The notes under the pieces were generated by a model. It was not told the origin of the DNA. It saw only the letters and a list, made by a program, of their open reading frames with translations, and made no database searches. This document shows positions 23,495 through 33,726 of a stretch of DNA of 64,000 bases, in pieces (position 1 is the stretch's first letter; the number at the start of each line of letters is the position of its first letter). Source of the stretch: Nemertoderma westbladi (lineage: Eukaryota; Xenacoelomorpha; Nemertodermatida; Nemertodermatidae). The stretch covers positions 62,001-126,000 of the forward strand of contig JAUCBJ010000644.1 of NCBI GenBank assembly GCA_032718475.1. The letters are read 5' to 3'. The position numbers were made by a program, and so were the translations under genes.

Positions 23495-24104
23495 AGAAAA
23501 TGGGATTTTAGTCTATAAAATATAAAAATCACAGTTTCTAAAATATAAAGATACTCTAAACAGTTAGTTTTTCTTAGACGGCGTTTACGCAGTTTCTTAA
23601 GACTAGCAAGAGTCCTTTTCTCTTTGGGGTGAGCCACTTTACTAGGAGGGCTATAACTCCTGGGTGAAGGGTGCAATACAATTGCATCAGAAGGTTTAGG
23701 GTTACGGTCAGTGTCTCGTCCATTTCGATCTGCTTCTCCTCAAGCTGATTTTCCTCCGCTTGTCGTTGGACACTCGCAGAGAATAGGGTTGTCTAAGCTC
23801 GATATCTTCTTAGAGATTCAAGATTTCCCAATCGAACTGAGATAAAGCCAATTCGTTTACCGCTTGGACTTGCTGTTATAACTTACGTTTATCTGAACAA
23901 ACGCAGGTTTCCTTTCTGATCTTTGTAGAATAGCGTTTAACTCGTTTCGTACAACGCTCTCCTTCACCTTGATGAAGGGTTGTATCGCGTTAAACTGGGA
24001 CGACCATACGGTTGAATGGTGATATTAGGTGTCCGCTTCCCAATCCGGATAGGTAAGATGGGCGGCTAGCTAGAAATCACTGTCGGAGTGTTACCGATTA
24101 ATTG

Positions 24105-24287
24105 TTAGGGTAGCACTAGATCTTTGAACAGTGAATACAGCTCGTGAGGATCCGGGATACCATCAGAATCGAAAGTCTGAGGTCTAATCAAGGAACGAGG
24201 TGGTCTGACCGAGTATTCCGGAACTATGATCGTAGGTTTACTCAAGGATCGTCTGAGTCGAGCGAGCGTAGGTGATATGTCGAACAA
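24105..24287 (-). CDS. Conserved open stretch in LTR element copy 2, possible exon
   Basis: Counterpart of 6356-6544. It shares PEYSV and SLFKDLVLP with many substitutions between, and the frame stays open in both copies. No ATG starts it and no domain is recognised. Confidence 0.25.
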   Translation of the reverse strand: MFDISPTLARLRRSLSKPTIIVPEYSVRPPRSLIRPQTFDSDGIPDPHELYSLFKDLVLP

Positions 24288-24385
24288 GTTTCGGTTTCCG
24301 TGGATGTTTATGTCTTTCCGTTTATTAGTTGGGTCTAGGGCATTTATCGTAATAATACCAAAGACGCACGTCTGGTAGGGGAAAC

Positions 24386-25257
24386 TAGTGTTAGACCGGA
24401 GCTCCGGCTCCGGTCCGGATCCGGCCCGGAAAATGATGCTCCGGTTCCGGTCCGGCTCCGGCTAAAATATGACCGGAGAACCGGAGCTCCAGTCAGCCAG
24501 TATAAAACTGTAAAAGACAGACAGAGACACACAATGCACTGACTGACCGATGTACAATCCACAATCAGTTGTCCACAGTCACAGTCCAGCAGTCATCTAG
24601 CCAATCATAGTACAGCTACACTGCCTACCTGCCTACTGTTGTACTGGCCTACCAGGTGCCAGGCTGAGGCTACAAAGACAGGCCAGTCACTCGCAGTCAG
24701 TACACTAGTACCTACAGCAGTACAGTCTGACAGTACTGTAAACTGTACTACCTACTCACTCTGTTTAGCCTGTCAGCCTGTCTGCATGTCACTAGCGTAG
24801 CCCTGTCTGCTGGTCTGCCTGTAGCCTAGTATTAGTATACCTCTACATCTACAGATCTACTGGCAGACTTCAGGACTCTATTGCATCATTGTTCTGTTGT
24901 TAGGTTTAATATCTAATAAAACTACCAGACTAATGTACTGGTTTATGAGTAAAAACAAAGTCAGAAAGTGCAGAAGTTGGTTCACTAAATCTGAAATCTA
25001 GCTGTGTACGGTGTAGTGGACTAACACTAACTTTAATAGGCCTATGCCAGGCAGCCAGGTCGTATTATAATACAGTCTGTCAGTGGTGTGGTTGTGGTAC
25101 CGGTACCTGTAGGTCATACAGTCATACCAGGCAGGCCTCAATATTTTTTTATTTAATTTTACTTACCCGGTCCGGCTCCGGTTCCGGCTCCGGTACTTTT
25201 GGAATTTACCCGGTCCGGTTCCGGCTCCGGCAAAAATCTGGCTCCGGTCTAACGCTA
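24386..25257. mobile_element. hAT-type MITE, 872 bp, inserted in LTR element copy 2
   Basis: The left end reads TAGTGTTAGACCGGAGC; the right end in reverse complement reads TAGCGTTAGACCGGAGC. Both are bordered by the same 8-mer GGGGAAAC (24378-24385 and 25258-25265). Ends of TAGNG type plus an 8-bp duplication are diagnostic of hAT transposons. Subterminal regions are packed with ccggctccgg, ggtccgg and ggttccgg words on both sides, likely transposase-binding repeats; the middle is rich in tacagtact and ctgcctg words. There is no transposase ORF, so it is non-autonomous. Copy 1 keeps the unoccupied site (near 6215, on the other strand), which confirms insertion after the copies diverged. Confidence 0.92.
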
Positions 25258-25404
25258 GGGGAAACGCGGATGATATTTATTTGTTGTTACAATGCTTCTA
25301 TCAAGAATTCCAAATATACGTTAGAGTTACCGCGTCCATTTGTCTCTCTAATGTCTTTTCTTTCGAGTTGATTTCGAATAGAATTTTCGCATTCGAATTT
25401 CAGT

Positions 25405-25701
25405 TTATCGTTCCGACTCCGCTGGGTAGGATATATGTTCGACATAGTCCGTATCGTGTGAATCGATAGAATGGCCAATGGTTAAGAAGTCCATATACGT
25501 ACTATTACGATGCGTGTAGCGAGCGGTGAATTTTCCATAGTCCAATTCACGCGTAAGTTGCTTCGAGGAAATCGTCGGTTCGATATAACGACCATCATCC
25601 TCCGTAGTAGTTGGACTAGCGTCGCCGTGTATCAAACTATCAACAAACACTTGTAAAGGTAGAGTATATCGCTCCCCGATACCAAGACCATCTTCTATCA
25701 A
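25405..25701 (-). pseudogene. Small unknown ORF in LTR element copy 2, frameshifted relative to copy 1
   Basis: The first part (IEDGLGIGERYTLP ... DTDYVEHI) corresponds to the 135-codon ORF of copy 1. A 2-bp insertion near 25440 changes the frame and ends the protein early (SYPAESER), while the nucleotide homology continues to about 25300. Function unknown. Confidence 0.4.
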
Positions 25702-27359
25702 CTCCGTTATATCTGCTATATATGAGTTTATTAATATTATAATGAGCTTATAATTAGGCTAGCGAGCGTCGCTGCCTACCCCAATCAGCCCCCGGACAGT
25801 GTACGATCCTCAGCGCAAATGTATCGTCGTCGCTGTGTTTTCCGCCAACGTGTAGCTACACAACGTCAACGACACTAGCACGAGTCACCCCACTGTCCGT
25901 CCCAAAGGCTTAGATACACTTCAGGTTCTTACTGGAGAGTTAGGGTTACTTTCACAATTGCGACTCGCTACTGTAAACACACCTTAGTAGTAACATTCGC
26001 CTATAAACTCACAAATTCCACACACACAACTGTCACAAATTACACATACTCGGGCCATTTGTCCGTTAGTCAGTGCCTTCCAGAATGCCACGTTATTATT
26101 ATGTATCCTTGGATACTAGCAGTGCGCTATTTATTTCTTACTATGCAATGGGGCAAGCTTTCTATTGTTCTTTTTAACTTGTTTCTAATTCTAGCGTGGG
26201 TGTTACTATGGTGACATTATGGAAAGCTAGCGGTAGAATTAGGTTAATTCCAATGCATACAGATCTGGGATGCTATTTAATAGTAATTCTTTAATGGTCC
26301 AATATCTCGTTTATATATGATTTTATAAATTTTATCGGCTATTGACTCATACATGGGAGATTCTCACACTCTAACACACTTAATAGGATGAATCTCCGCT
26401 CCCGTGATCTATTAATTAATGGGATTTTGGGAATGTTATAAATTGCACAGAATGACAATTTATTAAATTCATTAAAATATGAATTTAAATTTATTCCCTG
26501 AAATTTTATTATTTGATAGTACAATTGACACAATTTGATTCCAGAGCAGGTCTGGGGACATAGGATCCTTAATTCTATGAAAATTGTCTTTTAAGAGTAT
26601 CGGTAAGTGCTACGATATCTTAATCGACTAGAATTGTTAAAGGATCTGAATTTTACAGATTTTGATTTATAGATTTGTAAATATTAAATAATTAATATTT
26701 GAGATGGGCACCAATTTATTCCAGAACTTGTCTGGGGACGTTAACCACTGATTCTAGAATTTGTCTTTCAAGTATATCGGTGGGTGCCGCGATATCTTAA
26801 TCGACTAGAATTACAGATGGTCAAAAGGTTTAACAGATTTATTTGCGTTTCACGCTACTGTTAGAGGGACATCACGCTACTATATGTATTATTATATATG
26901 GTATGAGAGCAATATCGCACGAAGCAATGTCAGTGTGAAGAGGAAAGTCGTTTCCAAGGTCTACCCAGAGCTTGGTTTAGCCGAGACACGAGGATCTGAA
27001 CTTTGCATTCCTAATACTCTGCCTACCAATAATACTTGAATATAGTAGTGGCTTTATTGTACTTTAATAAGTACGGACATTTCATCTTACTGTAGTCACG
27101 TATTTATAATATGATACGGACAGTAAGGAAAGAGAAAAATAATTATTTCTCGCCGTCGCACTAAATATATATTATAAGTAATTACGTACGTAATAAACAA
27201 TAATATATTGCACTAATCTACTAAATAATCACTAAAATAACATTCTACTAAATAAAATTAAAGAAAACGATTATAATAAAATTACATAATAATACATACA
27301 TAAATATAAAATAAAAACAAATATAAAATGATATAGTCACACGCCCACTCCATATGTTA

Positions 27360-30300
27360 TTACGTTATGGAGTCCCTAGATATTTGTCGGATTAGGGAAG
27401 TGGTCGTAGGAAGAGTATCTTGCCTTCCATAGTTTCCGGACAGTTTTCGGTCTCTTTCCAGTAAACATAGACGACCAGCTGGGCGATTGAGTTGTTGTGT
27501 TACTTTCTCCGCTCCCTTGGCCTGTCTAATCTCCGCCGTGGTAAGATGAGGAGGCCATTCTTCTTCTTCTTTACTTAAGAAGTCGGATCCACCTAACCAG
27601 CCTGGAGTATCTATCAGTTCTTGAGGAGTTGCTCCTCTGGAAGCAATGTCGGCTGGATTAATCGTCCCAAGGCAATGTCTCCATTGATCTATAGTGGAGT
27701 TAATATCGTCATTATCTGAGGAGTATGGTGTTCCCTCAGTTGGATCGTCCACCTCACTGCTCTCCACTTCCCATTCCTTTACTTGGTATACCTGTTCTTG
27801 AGGTAATCTCTCTTTGAGAGTTCTACGGGAAGGGCCAGTGAAGTACCAACCTACTCTAGTTCTTACCGCATAGGTTTGTAGTGGCTGTGGTTGAGCAGGC
27901 TGTTTCTCCAATGTCTCTAGCGCCTCATGCGCGTTTTGGCCGATGAGTATTTGCACTCCAGGATAATCTGTGTGGAATCGAGGTATCTTAAGCTGCTGGA
28001 TGCTCTCGTCCTCGTCCCAGTTATAAGGTTCTACTTGGGTAGTAGCGAAGTTCTTTATAGCCACCATTTTTACTGACCTTATACTTTGTTCTCCTAATTT
28101 ATCCTGGGGGGTGGACAACGCACCTACATAGTAATCTGCCGTTATGGTAGATTTCCAAACCTGCATAATTCCTGACATATTCAACTTAGTTCGGAATTTG
28201 GGTTGTCCAGCAAAGATGTCTTCGGCTAGTTCTTGATCGATGAATGTTCCTGTGCTGCCGGAGTCAAGGAGGGCATTCACTATGTAACTTTTGTTAGGAC
28301 CGTGAACTCTTACCTGCACTACAGGAAATTCTCTGATTCCTACGTTGGAAGTTGGAGGTTTCCAAGATGGTTGTCTGTCAAAGGTAGTTGGGGGGAACTC
28401 ATTGTCGGTGTCCTTTTCATACGTAAGTGCTCGATACACTGCGGTATTTATTAGGTAACAGGATTCGTTGGCGTCGGAGAATTCGTCCGTATAGAATCCT
28501 TCCATCTCAGATTCTTGATCAGTGTCATTTTCATCACTGAATTGGACATGTAGTTCGGGCTCACTTACCTGACTCGGGTTGTTTCGTTCGAATTCACTGT
28601 GTAACAAGATGTGATGTTTCGCACCGCACTTTGCACACTTTACGTCGGAGTAACAGGTTTGCCGTTGGTGTCCTTGTCTGAGGCAATTATAGCATAACCG
28701 CTTATCCCACATGACTTCACGTCTGTCTACCAGGGATTTCTTTAGGAATTCAGCACACACACTCAAACGGTGGGGCCCGTCGCACAGCGCACATTTTGGT
28801 TTGATGTTACTCACTTTACCTTGGGCATCGTTATGCACTCTCGTTCTTTCTTCGGGCTTTCTTCCGTGAATTCTCTTAGGAGACGTAGGAGGAGTTGTTG
28901 TTACCTGTTCTCTCCTGTCACTGGTTCGAGACTTATATTTACTTACGTCTTTATAGGTCTTGTTGTCATAGTAAGATTTTGCTGTGTCTTTCCCGCTGTC
29001 CTCTTCTTGAGAAGCTTGGCTTTCGCCGTCGTCAGTATAACACACTGGTGTTACCCTTCTCCTAGAAACGGGTTTCTCACTTACCTTATTTTCCGATGTT
29101 TTCTCTCTGGACTGCTTTATGAGTTGTAATTTTACTTCACTATCTAAGAAGGACATGAGATCAGCCATGGTAGGGCCTCGTTGTTGCTGCTCATTCATAT
29201 ACAACACCTTCTTGTCCCAGCGTGTACATACTCCACCCTTTGGTAAAGTAGAGACTATGGCTCCAATAACCATGGAACTCTGATATTCATGAGACTTACC
29301 TAACCAATCCAATTGTCTACAGATCTCCTGAATCTCATCGGAAAACTCTATAATCCCGCTACTAAGGAACTTTCGGGGGGCTACTAATTTTGCATACAAA
29401 TACTTAGCTATGTTATCCTTGTTACCATACCTGATGTTTAATGTATCCCAAACTTGTCTTAATCCATCTGGATGTCCAATAAACTTTAACGCCATTAACT
29501 TGGGAGGTCCTTCCAAGCACTTGATGAGGAATCTAAGTTTCTCTCCGTTAGATAGTACAGAATTCTGTATGCTATCTTTGTAATATTCATTGAAAGGTAA
29601 CCATTTCATCTCATCTCCATTGAATTTGACGATTTCTCCCACTTTGACCGCTTGGCGGGCTTCTGTTCTAGCCATCTGACGCGTAAAGCTTTCTTGGGCC
29701 ATCGTATTATTTAATATCGAATTATCGGTATATAAATTTCCCGGATTATTATCAGGTCTATAGGGAATATCATCAACAACAGGTTTATAATCACCCTTAA
29801 TAGGGTTTGCTATAGGAGTTTCTACTTCACTAGCAGTATAGATGCGTGTAGGCTCCACACCTTGCGCATGTAATACTTCAGACCTAACAGGTTGACACAA
29901 TGTTACAGGGGGTATTGGTATACCCTTTTGTATATTGACTAATTTGTCGCGTTCTAGCACGATACTTTGCTGCACTTCTTGCAATTCTAACATACTTTCC
30001 CTTACTGTTCCCTTGAGTTGGTGGACAGTCTCCTGCATCTGTCCGAGCAGGAGATTCATCCCCCGCCGTCCCTCCTCTACCCACTCGACCGCCGAAGCGG
30101 GAGTCGCCAACATTGTAGCGGGCAGACGCGGGACGACGGGAGACAAATCTTTGATTTCTCTCTCAGCGTCCAGGACAGGGATATTCTCATGGACTGTTCT
30201 ACCGGGTACAGGCAGTGTAGTACTGTGTAAAGGGAATTTAGAGTTAAGCTCTGGAAGTACAGGGGTCTCTAGCACAGAAGTGGCTTTGGGAACGACAGGC

Positions 30301-31478
30301 CTAATTATTTCAGGCTCATCAACTATCGTAGGGAGTCTTTTGACCTTCATAATTTGGTCTGTGGGTTCTGTACTACCTAAGTCTGTGCTAGCTAGTTGTC
30401 TTCTAAAAGCTGGGGGCAAATCAGCCAATTTGTGACGGTGAGATGTTTTTCTACGCCTGCTTAGACGAGATCTATTTCCTCCGCCTTCAGGATCTGTAGT
30501 CTCGCCTTCCTCCGATGATGTGTATTCCTGGCGTTTGGGAGTAGATCGACTCATCATCTGCATTTGACTAGCAGTTAATTGTTTATTTATGTTGTCTTGC
30601 GTCTCTTGCAGATTTTCCAACTCCAGTTGGGTAGTCTCCTCAGACGCTCTCCGTTCTGCTTCTGCCACTGCCTTTGCCGCCTTTCTTTCCGCTTCTGCTT
30701 CTGCCATTGCCATTGCCACCTTTCTTTCCACTTCTGCTTCTGCCATTGCCGCTGCTACTGCTGCTGCCTTTCGGTCCTCTATCCGTTTTTTCTTTACTTG
30801 TTCTTCTTGGACTCTAGCGAGGCGGAGTTTTTCATCAAATTTAGCTTGGTTTGCTGCTAACATTTCCGCATCGATTGAGTCCAACACAAGCTTGGTTCCT
30901 TCACTATTAGGGTGAAGTCCAGACAGTCGTCTCCTCAACTCTTCGTCTCCTAGGAATCGCTGATAGTCTGACAGATAGATGTCAATGGCGTCTCTAGTTC
31001 GCGGCTTCTCTGCTGCTGTTAATTCGCTTTCCACTTCGCTTTCCACTTCGCTTTCCACTTGAGAAGAAGTGGCGTCGGTTGATTCTTCATAGGTTGGCCG
31101 CTCATCATAAACCGTATCCGCCATCTTCGCTCCGCGTTCGGGCGTCCGCTCAACAGTATCCGAACTACTGGAGCTATCGGGCCGCTGAGAACTAGGTTCT
31201 TGGCTAGGAGGTTGCTGCTGTTTGATAGCTGCTTCTTGATCCCGCTTGTCTTGGGCCCGAGTGCCTATGATAGATCTACGCTGTTCTACTAGCCTAGGGT
31301 CTGACACTACTACTGTAGGGATGGCCTTTCTTACAATAATAGGTGACTTAGACTTGGATCTAGGATGTTCTATACTTTGATCTTGGTCACAGATCCTTTT
31401 AATACGCTGTCTAAGTCTAATACTCATTCTAACACTTTCTAAGAGACTATCTGACAGTGATTGGGTTGCGTCTGACAT
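27360..31478 (-). CDS. Gag-protease polyprotein of BEL/Pao-like element, intact 1372 codons
   Basis: It starts at ATG 31478 (context AAACAAACATGTC) and ends at the TAA at 27360. Order: a basic/Ser-rich N-terminus, an Ala/Glu coiled coil (about 30600-30850), an Arg/Ser-rich stretch, the DUF1759-like Gag core (about 29060-29620), three Cys/His motifs ending in C..CGAKHHILLH (about 28590-28800), and an aspartic protease with DSGST near 28250. A short acidic linker then leads directly to a remnant of the end of RNase H (NPADIASRG near 27650) and a DUF5641-like tail (LNRPAGRLCLLE). BEL/Pao Pol proteins normally have several hundred residues of RT, RNase H and integrase here. The protein should form particles and process itself but cannot copy or integrate DNA. 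The uninterrupted frame suggests recent activity or selection on Gag-protease. Confidence 0.88.
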   Translation of the reverse strand: MSDATQSLSDSLLESVRMSIRLRQRIKRICDQDQSIEHPRSKSKSPIIVRKAIPTVVVSDPRLVEQRRSIIGTRAQDKRDQEAAIKQQQPPSQEPSSQRPDSSSSSDTVERTPERGAKMADTVYDERPTYEESTDATSSQVESEVESEVESELTAAEKPRTRDAIDIYLSDYQRFLGDEELRRRLSGLHPNSEGTKLVLDSIDAEMLAANQAKFDEKLRLARVQEEQVKKKRIEDRKAAAVAAAMAEAEVERKVAMAMAEAEAERKAAKAVAEAERRASEETTQLELENLQETQDNINKQLTASQMQMMSRSTPKRQEYTSSEEGETTDPEGGGNRSRLSRRRKTSHRHKLADLPPAFRRQLASTDLGSTEPTDQIMKVKRLPTIVDEPEIIRPVVPKATSVLETPVLPELNSKFPLHSTTLPVPGRTVHENIPVLDAEREIKDLSPVVPRLPATMLATPASAVEWVEEGRRGMNLLLGQMQETVHQLKGTVRESMLELQEVQQSIVLERDKLVNIQKGIPIPPVTLCQPVRSEVLHAQGVEPTRIYTASEVETPIANPIKGDYKPVVDDIPYRPDNNPGNLYTDNSILNNTMAQESFTRQMARTEARQAVKVGEIVKFNGDEMKWLPFNEYYKDSIQNSVLSNGEKLRFLIKCLEGPPKLMALKFIGHPDGLRQVWDTLNIRYGNKDNIAKYLYAKLVAPRKFLSSGIIEFSDEIQEICRQLDWLGKSHEYQSSMVIGAIVSTLPKGGVCTRWDKKVLYMNEQQQRGPTMADLMSFLDSEVKLQLIKQSREKTSENKVSEKPVSRRRVTPVCYTDDGESQASQEEDSGKDTAKSYYDNKTYKDVSKYKSRTSDRREQVTTTPPTSPKRIHGRKPEERTRVHNDAQGKVSNIKPKCALCDGPHRLSVCAEFLKKSLVDRREVMWDKRLCYNCLRQGHQRQTCYSDVKCAKCGAKHHILLHSEFERNNPSQVSEPELHVQFSDENDTDQESEMEGFYTDEFSDANESCYLINTAVYRALTYEKDTDNEFPPTTFDRQPSWKPPTSNVGIREFPVVQVRVHGPNKSYIVNALLDSGSTGTFIDQELAEDIFAGQPKFRTKLNMSGIMQVWKSTITADYYVGALSTPQDKLGEQSIRSVKMVAIKNFATTQVEPYNWDEDESIQQLKIPRFHTDYPGVQILIGQNAHEALETLEKQPAQPQPLQTYAVRTRVGWYFTGPSRRTLKERLPQEQVYQVKEWEVESSEVDDPTEGTPYSSDNDDINSTIDQWRHCLGTINPADIASRGATPQELIDTPGWLGGSDFLSKEEEEWPPHLTTAEIRQAKGAEKVTQQLNRPAGRLCLLERDRKLSGNYGRQDTLPTTTSLIRQISRDSIT

Positions 31479-31614
31479 GTTTGTTTACACAGTTGAATGC
31501 CTACGGCTATAAATACAGTTAAATTAAGTCTAGTAATTCAGTATCACTGTTAGCCTAATAATTAATTACCGCTACTGCTACTCAGTATAACGTGGTATAT
31601 ATATAAAATATATT

Positions 31615-31867
31615 AGAATACCGGTATACTTATAGTATATATAAGTATTATTTCAGACTAGATTTATCACAGAATACCGGTATATAATTTTAGCACAAAT
31701 ATATATAAATATATAATAGGCCTATCGTGAATACCGGTATACAGCCTACACTTATATTATATATAAGTATAATTATTACAGACTAGAATTAATTACAGAA
31801 TACCGGTATGATTTCAGCCTAAATTTATAGAAATAAATATAATAAGCCTATTGTAAATACCGGTATG
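31615..31867. repeat. AT-rich repeats punctuated by accggtat
   Basis: Blocks beginning gaataccggtat recur about every 55-60 bp (31616, 31674, 31731, 31797, 31855). They alternate two types: one with tatatataagtat, one with aaatatata and aggcctat/aagcctat. The composite period is about 115-120 bp. Confidence 0.65.
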
Positions 31868-32854
31868 TCAATTATTTTAAAATAATTGAATTTCTGAATG
31901 TTAGGGGTTACTTGGTTACTTTACTCACTTTATTACCGTTATTTGAGCAGCAGTCCAACTGATATTAAGACCTAAGTGTTGTATAACAGGCCTACTATTT
32001 TATTAATAGATTTAGTGGATTTATATATACCCGTATGAGGGGTTTTGTTACAATATTGAAATAGATGTTACTATTTCTGGGAAATAATCACTACACAGAA
32101 GCTGTGCGCTCTCAGTGAAGTGCTACTTATTGGACACTAAAACAGATAATTCTACTTCCTAAGTTACTTATCTACGAATTACTTACGATACGGGTGAGAT
32201 TAATTCTCTAACTAAACACAACAAAAATATTACGTACGAAATTTTAGGGTAATTTTACAGGGAAACTACAAACCAGTCTAACAAAGGGTTAGAACTTCTG
32301 GTTATTACAACAGACAGGATACTACGGTATTTGAGAATAATAAAGCAGTAGTCAATATACTGCGTTGTCCAGATAGGAAAAATACCACCGTCTGACGACC
32401 TATAGCCGTATCGCTATAGGTACTACGTTATGTATCACGGAGTGTCCCTACCTAGAAGTTAATTACCGCGGTCTACCAGAACCAACGTGCCTATTAACCA
32501 CTTTACAACACAAATATACTGCCTACATACTAATTACCTTCGGAAAGCACTGTACACTAAACCCTAAATTAGGTACAAGTACTTGTATAACAAATAATCA
32601 GTAGTTAAAATACTTGAACAGCTAAAAGAACCACGGCATCTGCTGGAGTGACCAAAGCACAAAATCTCCGGTCTTTACCTACGCCAAGCAGCCCGTGTAG
32701 TACCGGGGTTAATTTAACTATAACGGTATGTATAACAAGCACAATTACTGTAGGAATAAACTTGGGGACATGAATGTTGCGAATAATCGCATAAACTCTG
32801 AATAATAAATATTACGCTACCCGTACAGAATACTCAAACAAAATACAAACCAAA

Positions 32855-33362
32855 CGCTGGCAGACTACTATCAAGCCTAAATAAACTACAGTATGTGCAG
32901 ATTCCAAAATGGTTAGTTAGTATGCGTTCTAACACGGTAGTACGACTTATTCTTTAGGAGGGGGTTGACCTTACAACTCAAGATGCCCCAACTTACTAAC
33001 TGGCACTTTATCGGACAGACTCTACACACGCCGCAATCTTCAGACCTAATAACAGCCAGACAACAATCCAGCCTACAAAATATCTGAGTAATAACTATTA
33101 CGGTACCTGAACAGACCACACCAACAAACACAGGCCAAGACGCTGGCAGACTACTATCAAGCCTAAATAAACTACAGTATATGCAGATTCCAAAATGGTT
33201 AGTTAGTATGCGTTCTAACTCGGTAGTACGACTTATTCTTTAAGAGGGGGTTGACCTTACAACTCAAGATGCCCCTACTTACTAACTGGCACTTTATCGG
33301 ACAGACTCTACACACACTGCAATCCGTTCAGACCTAACAACAGTCAGACAACAGTCTAGCCT
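32855..33362. repeat. Direct duplication of about 225 bp, 286-bp spacing, in the 5' leader
   Basis: The block cgctggcagactactatcaa ... gacagactctacacac occurs at 32855-33078 and 33141-33362 with few differences (for example acacggtagtacg against actcggtagtacg). Near-identity suggests a recent duplication. Confidence 0.85.
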
Positions 33363-33726
33363 ACATATTGTCTGTACAGACTGAGCAGGCTTACACGCCT
33401 TCTGCTCAATACTAGCCTACAAATAAATAAAACTGACAGAAATAAGTAAGCTCCAAAAGAAACAAGGGGTGTACAGTCCCTAATCTCTTAAACAGCCTAC
33501 CAGTATACAATATCACAATCGAAATAGTACTGATATACCTGTACTGTTGTAAGTACCGGTCCGGGTGATCAGGCAGTCAGGCCTACTGGTTACCGGTCGA
33601 CCGGTACCTTAGTCTTGATCGCTTACGCCACAATCAAGATCCTACAAACGGTTATTGTTCTTACCAGAACAATATTAAACTGTATTTATTGCCTACACTG
33701 CAATCAAGAATTTTACAAACTGTTAT

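Larger units (their letters stand above)
23495..27359 (-). other. 3' internal region of LTR element copy 2
   Basis: It matches 4118-7173 of copy 1 in inverted orientation. It includes the duplicated attctag...gatatc blocks (about 26500-26810), the counterpart of the 135-codon ORF (25405-25701, frameshifted), the conserved SLFKDLVLP frame (24105-24287) and one later insertion, the hAT-type MITE at 24386-25257. Confidence 0.75.
31479..33726 (-). other. Long 5' leader of LTR element copy 2
   Basis: This is 2.2 kb between the 5' LTR and the ORF with no supported gene. It contains an accggtat-rich repeated block and a 286-bp-spaced duplication, listed separately. Next to the LTR the element strand reads ATAACAGTTTG..., which does not give an obvious tRNA primer-binding site beginning TGG. 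The small frame at 32913-33131 lies in the duplicated block and is not credible as a gene. Confidence 0.6.
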
